Below are positions 58,625-64,000 of a stretch of 64,000 bases of DNA, one piece after another. This DNA comes from Wolbachia endosymbiont of Ctenocephalides felis wCfeJ (GTDB taxonomy: Bacteria > Pseudomonadota > Alphaproteobacteria > Rickettsiales > Anaplasmataceae), in contig NZ_CP051157.1 of NCBI RefSeq assembly GCF_012277315.1, positions 744,001-808,000 on the forward strand. The letters run 5' to 3'. The notes below the pieces were generated by a model. That model had not been told where the DNA came from. It ran no database searches and saw only the letters and a list, made by a program, of their open reading frames with translations. Within the stretch, counting starts at the first letter, position 1; the number at the start of each line of letters is the position of its first letter. Made by a program: the position numbers and the translations under genes.

Positions 58625-59845
58625 ATGCAAGATGATAAAAAAGTAACAGAAGAAAAAGGCATATTGGGTTGGATAGAGTATAGGTTGCCTATATTTTCTT
58701 TTCTAAGGCATACTGCTTCTTATCAAGTGCCAAAAAACTTAAATTATGCTTGGAATTTTGGTTCTTTGGCTGGTATAGCGCTAATCTTACAGATAATAAC
58801 GGGCATCTTTCTTGCTATGCACTACACTCCACATGTTGATCATGCTTTTAATAGCGTAGAGCGTATAATGCGTGACGTAAATTATGGATGGCTAATACGA
58901 TATACCCACGCTGTTGGAGCTTCGCTCTTCTTTATGGTGGTTTATGTTCATATTATGCGTGGATTGTATTATGGTTCTTATAAAAGACCGCGAGAGATGG
59001 TGTGGTTCATCGGCATATTTATATTTTTTGCAATGATGGCAACTGCCTTTATGGGATATGTTCTTCCCTGGGGGCAAATGAGTTTTTGGGGCGCAACGGT
59101 CATAACTAACTTATTCTCAGCTATACCTTTAATCGGCAATAAAATAGTTATATGGTTATGGGGTGGTTTCTCCGTTGATAATCCAACACTCAATCGTTTT
59201 TTTGCTCTGCATTATCTTCTGCCTTTTGTTATTATTGCCTTAGCTATGTTACATGTCATTGCTCTACATAGATTTGGTTCTGGTAACCCAAGTGGAGTAG
59301 AAGTGAAATCGGACAAAGATACTATTCCTCTCTATCCTTATTATATAGTCAAGGATTGCATAACTTTTGGTTTGTTTTTTATAGTTTTATTTGTGTTTGT
59401 TTTCTATGCTCCTAACTATCTTGGGCATCCGGATAATTACATAGAGGCTGATTCTATGGTAACTCCAGTACATATAGTACCAGAGTGGTATTTTTTACCT
59501 TTTTATGCAATGTTGCGCTCAATTCCAAATAAACTTATTGGTGTACTGACCATGTTTGGATCTATTTTAGTATGGTTTTTATTGCCTTGGCTCGATCAAT
59601 CAAAAACTAAAAGTGGTGCTTATCGTCCATTATTTAAGAAATTTTTTTGGGTCTTTGCAGCAAATTTTGCATTTCTTGCTTGGCTTGGGGGACAGGAAGT
59701 TAAAGAACCTTACGTTACTCTAAGTAGGCTCTCCACTCTTTATTACTTTGCATACTTTGTAATAATTTTGCCACTACTTAGTAAGTATGAGAAGCCAGAA
59801 GAACCGCCAAAAACCATAAGTGATTCTGTGTCGGAGATGAAGTGA
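58625..59845 (+). CDS. petB: Ubiquinol-cytochrome c reductase, cytochrome b subunit
   Basis: The protein (406 residues) has about nine membrane segments, heme-ligand histidines in [12 protein letters not shown] and RYTHAVGAS with matching later HYLLPFVI and [15 protein letters not shown], and the [12 protein letters not shown] motif of the Qo site. It is the core of the bc1 complex. The Rieske subunit gene is not directly upstream; a repeat element and terminase are. Cytochrome c1 follows with a one-base overlap. Confidence 0.96.
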   Translation: MQDDKKVTEEKGILGWIEYRLPIFSFLRHTASYQVPKNLNYAWNFGSLAGIALILQIITGIFLAMHYTPHVDHAFNSVERIMRDVNYGWLIRYTHAVGASLFFMVVYVHIMRGLYYGSYKRPREMVWFIGIFIFFAMMATAFMGYVLPWGQMSFWGATVITNLFSAIPLIGNKIVIWLWGGFSVDNPTLNRFFALHYLLPFVIIALAMLHVIALHRFGSGNPSGVEVKSDKDTIPLYPYYIVKDCITFGLFFIVLFVFVFYAPNYLGHPDNYIEADSMVTPVHIVPEWYFLPFYAMLRSIPNKLIGVLTMFGSILVWFLLPWLDQSKTKSGAYRPLFKKFFWVFAANFAFLAWLGGQEVKEPYVTLSRLSTLYYFAYFVIILPLLSKYEKPEEPPKTISDSVSEMK

Positions 59846-60609
59846 TGCTGATAAAAAATATATTGACTGTGTTTTGCACATTGTTTCTTGCAAGTTATGT
59901 GCATGCGGAAGAATTCAAACCATTGCCAAATAAGAAAATAGACTGGAGTTTTAATGGAATTACTGGATCTTTCGATAGAGAATCAATTCAGCGTGGCTAT
60001 AAAGTGTATAAGGAAGTTTGTGCTGCTTGCCATTCAATGAATAGGGTGGCATTTCGTAACTTGCAAGATATCGGTTTTTCTGAAGAAGATGTAAAACAGA
60101 TCGCAGCCTCTTATCAAGTTAAAGATGGTCCAAACGACCTGGGTGAAATGTTCGATAGACCCGGAATACCTTCAGATTATTTTATTGCACCTTTTGACAC
60201 AAAAGAAGCAGCTTCAGCAAGTAATAATGGCGCAGTTCCACCAGACTTGTCATTAATTATCAAAGCAAGGCACGATGGTGCAAATTATGTATATTCACTT
60301 CTTACTGGCTATCAAAATGGCGAGCATGATGAGAATGACTTATATTTTAATTCGTACTTTCCAACAGGTAGGTTAGCTATGGCGCCTCCACTTTCTGAAG
60401 GAATGGTGGAATATGACGGTGTAAGGCAAGCTACAGTTGAAAACATGGCATATGATGTGGTAAATTTTTTACAATGGGCAGCAGAGCCAGAACTAGAGCG
60501 TAGGCATAAACTTGGGTTAAAAGTAGTGACATACTTTATCATTTTAACAGTGTTTTTTGTATTCACTAATAACAAAGTTTGGAGCAGGCTTTACAAAGAT
60601 AAAAAATAG
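59845..60609 (+). CDS. petC: Cytochrome c1
   Basis: The protein has a signal peptide, the heme c attachment site CAACH in EVCAACHSMNRVAFRNL, the methionine-ligand region around GRLAMAPPLSEG, and a C-terminal anchor (VTYFIILTVFFVFTNN). It passes electrons from the bc1 complex to cytochrome c. The ATG at 59845 shares a base with the petB stop (TGATG), with GGAG at 59833, so it is coupled to petB. Confidence 0.95.
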   Translation: MLIKNILTVFCTLFLASYVHAEEFKPLPNKKIDWSFNGITGSFDRESIQRGYKVYKEVCAACHSMNRVAFRNLQDIGFSEEDVKQIAASYQVKDGPNDLGEMFDRPGIPSDYFIAPFDTKEAASASNNGAVPPDLSLIIKARHDGANYVYSLLTGYQNGEHDENDLYFNSYFPTGRLAMAPPLSEGMVEYDGVRQATVENMAYDVVNFLQWAAEPELERRHKLGLKVVTYFIILTVFFVFTNNKVWSRLYKDKK

Positions 60610-60695
60610 ATTTTCTTTGACACTCATTTTCATATCTTATTTACGCTAATGAATATATTATACAATAATAAATATATTATGAAAGTGTAAGAACT

Positions 60696-62639
60696 ATGGA
60701 GTTTCAAATTGTCACACATTTTAAACCATCTGGAGATCAGCCACAGGCGATTGAGAGTTTAGTTGCAGGACTAAATAGCAACAAAAGAGATCAGGTTTTA
60801 CTTGGAGTTACTGGCTCTGGAAAAACTTTCACTATGGCAAATGTTATTGCAAGAACGAACAGACCAGCATTAATTATGGCACATAATAAAACTCTAGCAG
60901 CACAGCTTTATGAGGAGATGAGAGGATTTTTTCCCTATAATGCTGTCGGATACTTCATTTCTTATTATGATTATTACCAGCCTGAAGCGTACTCACCACA
61001 AACTGATACTTATATTGAAAAAGACTCTTTAATCAACGAAAGAATTGATATGCTGCGTTATTCTGCTGTCTGCTCCCTTTTGGAGCGCAGGGATACAATT
61101 GTAGTTGCCAGTGTTTCTTGTATATATGGTCTTGGTTCACCCGAAAGCTACATTAATGTGACTATATCCTTAAACGTTGGAGATAAAATTCGTATTAATG
61201 ATTTCCTAAGTAATTTAGCTGATCTCCAATACAAACGCTCTGATATCAAATTTGAGCGGGGATATTTCAGAGTACGTGGCGATATTATTGATATATTTCC
61301 TGCCTATTATGAAAACAAAGCTTGGCGTCTATCGCTGTTTGGCGATGAGATAGAAGGAATTTCTGAGATTAATGCCATGACCGGCAATGTTATCAAGCGC
61401 ATAGATAAAATTACCATTTTTCCAAACAGCTACCACATTACATCACGTGAGACTCTGCTACAAACAGTACAACAAATCAAAAAGGAATTGCATGAACGTT
61501 TGGATTATTACTATTCACAGAACAAGATTGTTGAGGCAAAACGCCTTGAGCAGCGTACCAACTTTGATATTGAAATGATGTTAGCAACAGGGATGTGTAA
61601 AGGCATTGAAAATTATTCGCGTTATCTCTACGAAATGGAAGCCGGAGATCCACCACCTACTTTGTTTGAGTATTTACCTAAGGATGTAATTTTATTTGTC
61701 GATGAAAGCCATGTCACTGTTCCTCAGATTGGTGCAATGTATAGCGGTAATGAGGCACGTAAAAAAAAATTGATTGATTACGGTTTCAGGTTACCTTCTG
61801 CTTTTGATAACCGTCCATTAAAATTTGAAGAGTGGGAAGCAGTGCGGCCACAAACTATTTTCATTTCTGCCACTCCCGGAAAGTATGAGTTGGAAAAAAC
61901 CAGTAACGTATTTATAGAACAAGTTATTCGCCCAACAGGGTTGATAGACCCAATTTGTATTATAAAACCAACAGAAAATCAGGTTGATGATGTAATTCAT
62001 GAAACGCAACTGACAATAAAGAAGGGATTTTGTGTTCTAATTACCACATTGACAAAAAAAATGGCTGAAAAGCTAGCTGAGCATATGAGTGAGTCAAATA
62101 TAAAAGTAAGTTATTTGCATTCAGACATTGGCGCGCTTGAGAGAATTGACATTATATGTAAGTTAAGGTCAAAGGAAATTGATGTGTTAGTTGGCGTTAA
62201 CTTACTGAGAGAGGGTCTTGATATTCCAGAGTGTGGATTGGTTGCAATTTTAGACGCTGATAAGGAAGGATTTTTACGATCGGAGACTTCACTCATTCAG
62301 ACGATAGGTCGTGCTGCACGTAATGCTGAGGGTAGGGTAATTTTATATGCGGATAAAATGACCGGTTCTTTGGACCGTGCGTTGAAAGAAACTGAAAGAA
62401 GAAGAAAGAAACAACAAGAATATAATACGCTGCATAACATTACACCGAAAACTATAATAAAGCCTGTATCAAATGCTTTACAAGATAAAGTAGTGACTGA
62501 GGAGGATGTCAATATTAGTAACGCTGATTTAAAAAGGTTGAATGAGCAGATGTTAAAGTGTGCTGAAAACCTAGAGTTCGAAAAAGCTGCAGAAATTAGG
62601 AATATTATTGAAAGATTTAATAAAAGACCTTCTGCGTAA
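60696..62639 (+). CDS. uvrB: Excinuclease ABC subunit B
   Basis: UvrB verifies damage in nucleotide excision repair. The protein (647 residues) has Walker [10 protein letters not shown], the beta-hairpin region [10 protein letters not shown], helicase motif DESH, the QTIGRAARN motif VI and a C-terminal UVR domain ([22 protein letters not shown]). It is complete and stands alone on the plus strand. Confidence 0.97.
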   Translation: MEFQIVTHFKPSGDQPQAIESLVAGLNSNKRDQVLLGVTGSGKTFTMANVIARTNRPALIMAHNKTLAAQLYEEMRGFFPYNAVGYFISYYDYYQPEAYSPQTDTYIEKDSLINERIDMLRYSAVCSLLERRDTIVVASVSCIYGLGSPESYINVTISLNVGDKIRINDFLSNLADLQYKRSDIKFERGYFRVRGDIIDIFPAYYENKAWRLSLFGDEIEGISEINAMTGNVIKRIDKITIFPNSYHITSRETLLQTVQQIKKELHERLDYYYSQNKIVEAKRLEQRTNFDIEMMLATGMCKGIENYSRYLYEMEAGDPPPTLFEYLPKDVILFVDESHVTVPQIGAMYSGNEARKKKLIDYGFRLPSAFDNRPLKFEEWEAVRPQTIFISATPGKYELEKTSNVFIEQVIRPTGLIDPICIIKPTENQVDDVIHETQLTIKKGFCVLITTLTKKMAEKLAEHMSESNIKVSYLHSDIGALERIDIICKLRSKEIDVLVGVNLLREGLDIPECGLVAILDADKEGFLRSETSLIQTIGRAARNAEGRVILYADKMTGSLDRALKETERRRKKQQEYNTLHNITPKTIIKPVSNALQDKVVTEEDVNISNADLKRLNEQMLKCAENLEFEKAAEIRNIIERFNKRPSA

Positions 62640-62805
62640 CCAATTTTTGGTAAGGAATTTTAGAAGAAATACATCTGCAGAATACTTTGGAAAAGTGCAA
62701 GCAAGTTTTGACGCAAAATCGGAAAGCAGGTTATGCAAAAGGCATAATGCATGACATAGAAGAAAAAGTCAGGTTATATGATTTAGCTTTGCAAATTTTT
62801 TAAAT

Positions 62806-63549
62806 TTATTTCTTGTTCTTCAACCATTGGGCTCCCATAAGGAGAGGAGAGTAAAGGTCATCTTCCATAGATATTTTTACACTTTTTTCCTCTTCTATAG
62901 TTGGCAAGCGGGTAAGAAAGCGAATCCTTGGTACATTTCTAATAATTGCCATTGGTGTTTGTTCTGCCCCTTCTCCCATGACTAAAACAGCAGATGTTGC
63001 TAGCGCATCAAGAAGATTGATTTGTGTTGCCTGGAGTGGCCTACTATAAAGATCTGGCTTGCCTATATAAGAATAAAGCGGCTTAAATCCACACCAACCA
63101 AGAGCAATTCCTGTAACTCCAAGGCGCATAGGTGTTATATTACTATCTGTAATCAAAACACCAAGATGTTTTATGCGGTGTTTTGTTCTGAGGTGGTTCC
63201 ATACTAATATAGCTGTTTTTTGAACATTTTTTGGGTGCAGGATATACACTTTATCACCATTTGATTCATCAATGCCGGCAGATGGAATTAAGATATTATC
63301 TTTAATTGTCAAATAGATACCGCAAAGATTACAATCTGTATCAACAATCGCATCAGCTTCTTTTTTAATCAGCTCCTCTTTAGAGCAGGCAGTTTTGTGA
63401 ACTACTTGCTTTTGGCAAATGGAAATGATTTTTGATGTGATAGCAAGCACAACCTCCTCTGTAAGCAACTTCGAAACATAGCGATCAAGAATCTTCTCTA
63501 ATGCTTCACCGCATTCAACGCGGTGGGTGTAAATTGCTTCGACATGCAT
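62806..63549 (-). CDS. CofE-family gamma-glutamyl ligase, candidate FolC2 for folate
   Basis: The protein (247 residues) matches the CofE (F420-0:gamma-glutamyl ligase) family: AITSKIISICQ, IPSAGIDESNGD, a DSNITPMRLGVTGIALGW block and VMGEGAEQTPMAI. Rickettsiales are not known to make F420. It starts 2 bases after the folA stop on the same strand, and CofE relatives in Chlamydia are reported to act as dihydrofolate synthase (FolC2). I therefore infer a role in folate rather than F420. Confidence 0.85.
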   Translation of the reverse strand: MHVEAIYTHRVECGEALEKILDRYVSKLLTEEVVLAITSKIISICQKQVVHKTACSKEELIKKEADAIVDTDCNLCGIYLTIKDNILIPSAGIDESNGDKVYILHPKNVQKTAILVWNHLRTKHRIKHLGVLITDSNITPMRLGVTGIALGWCGFKPLYSYIGKPDLYSRPLQATQINLLDALATSAVLVMGEGAEQTPMAIIRNVPRIRFLTRLPTIEEEKSVKISMEDDLYSPLLMGAQWLKNKK

Positions 63550-63551
63550 AT

Positions 63552-64000
63552 TTAACGTATTAATCTACATATAGTGTAATCTTGCGTTTTTGTGAGAATA
63601 GTTTTATTCCACCTATCAAGAAGTGCTAAGTTGAAATATACATCACCTTTATAAGGTTTGTGAATTTCTGTTATGATAAATTCTGAGATTAGATCATGTT
63701 CTAAAAAAAGGTGCGCTATCTGCGCTCCACCAATCATGAAGATTTTGGAGTAATTCCAACTATTTTGAATTGATAGAAACTCTTGCATAGAAGAAACAAT
63801 AGTGCATTTTATACCTCTATTAAAACAAGAACTTAGCTTGTTACGAGAAAAAACAACAGGAACACGATCCTTCAATATGTTTTGAGGTATTGCTTCGAAT
63901 GTCTTTCTTCCCATAACAATAACTTGTTTGTCGGTCACCTGGCGAAAATGCTCCAGCTCACTTGGGTAGTACCAGGGCAATCCATTATTTATTCCAATCA
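63552..64000 (-). CDS. folA: Dihydrofolate reductase (5' end beyond the window)
   Basis: The visible part begins IGINNGLPWYYPSEL, the DHFR N-terminal pattern, and includes DKQVIVMGRKTFEAIP, the FMIGGAQIAHLFL segment and the ITEIHKPYKGDVYF region. It reduces dihydrofolate with NADPH. The first residues lie past base 64000. It is probably the first gene of a folA-cofE unit. Confidence 0.93.
   Translation of the reverse strand, partial: IGINNGLPWYYPSELEHFRQVTDKQVIVMGRKTFEAIPQNILKDRVPVVFSRNKLSSCFNRGIKCTIVSSMQEFLSIQNSWNYSKIFMIGGAQIAHLFLEHDLISEFIITEIHKPYKGDVYFNLALLDRWNKTILTKTQDYTICRLIR

Overview
The window is a stretch of a Wolbachia chromosome (Rickettsiales, alphaproteobacteria). The evidence is the low-GC coding style, the alphaproteobacterial housekeeping genes in an Anaplasmataceae-like scatter rather than long operons, dispersed palindromic repeats of the GTCATTCCAGCG...CGCTGGAAT type, two phage-WO-like terminase genes, and several secreted or effector-like proteins of Wolbachia type. 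Species and supergroup cannot be fixed from the sequence alone.

Layout. 1-6.7 kb: the tail of a glutamine synthetase, a hypothetical protein with a paralogue at 50.8 kb, purA, a repeat-rich gap, an SDR-family protein, an esterase and an NDUFS4-like subunit. 6.8-8.9 kb: a two-gene unit whose first protein has about 18 twelve-residue helical repeats; the two proteins share a similar C-terminal tail. 9.2-23 kb: core genes (bioY with a DUF1284 gene, nitroreductase-dapF, sucCD-rpsU, secB, a Tim44-like protein, dnaQ, a SCO1-like protein, gltA, rpsT, plsC, xerD, hda, perM). 23.3-25.3 kb: a DHA2-type MFS exporter next to a degenerate gap. 25.3-32 kb: pdxJ, an HU-like protein, rplM-rpsI, tolC-popZ-rlmE, ccmB, dksA, prmC. 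32.2-44.8 kb: a coiled-coil hypothetical, ygfZ, groESL behind a heat-shock promoter, a DsbD N-domain protein, tRNA-Gln, cutA, a broken gene resembling the actin-targeting effector WalE1, and hflK-hflC-degP. 44.9-58 kb: accessory DNA between two terL genes, with four effector-like hypothetical loci (one frameshifted), ubiB, znuC and znuA. 58.6-64 kb: cytochrome b and c1, uvrB, and a folA-cofE pair probably working in folate metabolism.

The most interesting signal outside the genes is a repeated intergenic element of about 400 bp: near-identical copies at 3.87 and 58.1 kb, a diverged copy at 33.7 kb and a weak relic at 16.9 kb. The three good copies each have a consensus-like sigma-70 promoter (TTGACA, 16-17 bp, TATAAT/TATCAT/TATTAT) pointing into the element and conserved inverted repeats inside, so they look like a small-RNA gene family. 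Other points of interest are a conserved promoter and 5' hairpin in front of the two paralogous hypothetical genes, with changes that keep the pairing; palindromic elements inserted in frame inside ygfZ and at the same place in both terL genes; rlmE with only ATA available as a plausible start; and znuA and znuC with overlapping divergent start codons.
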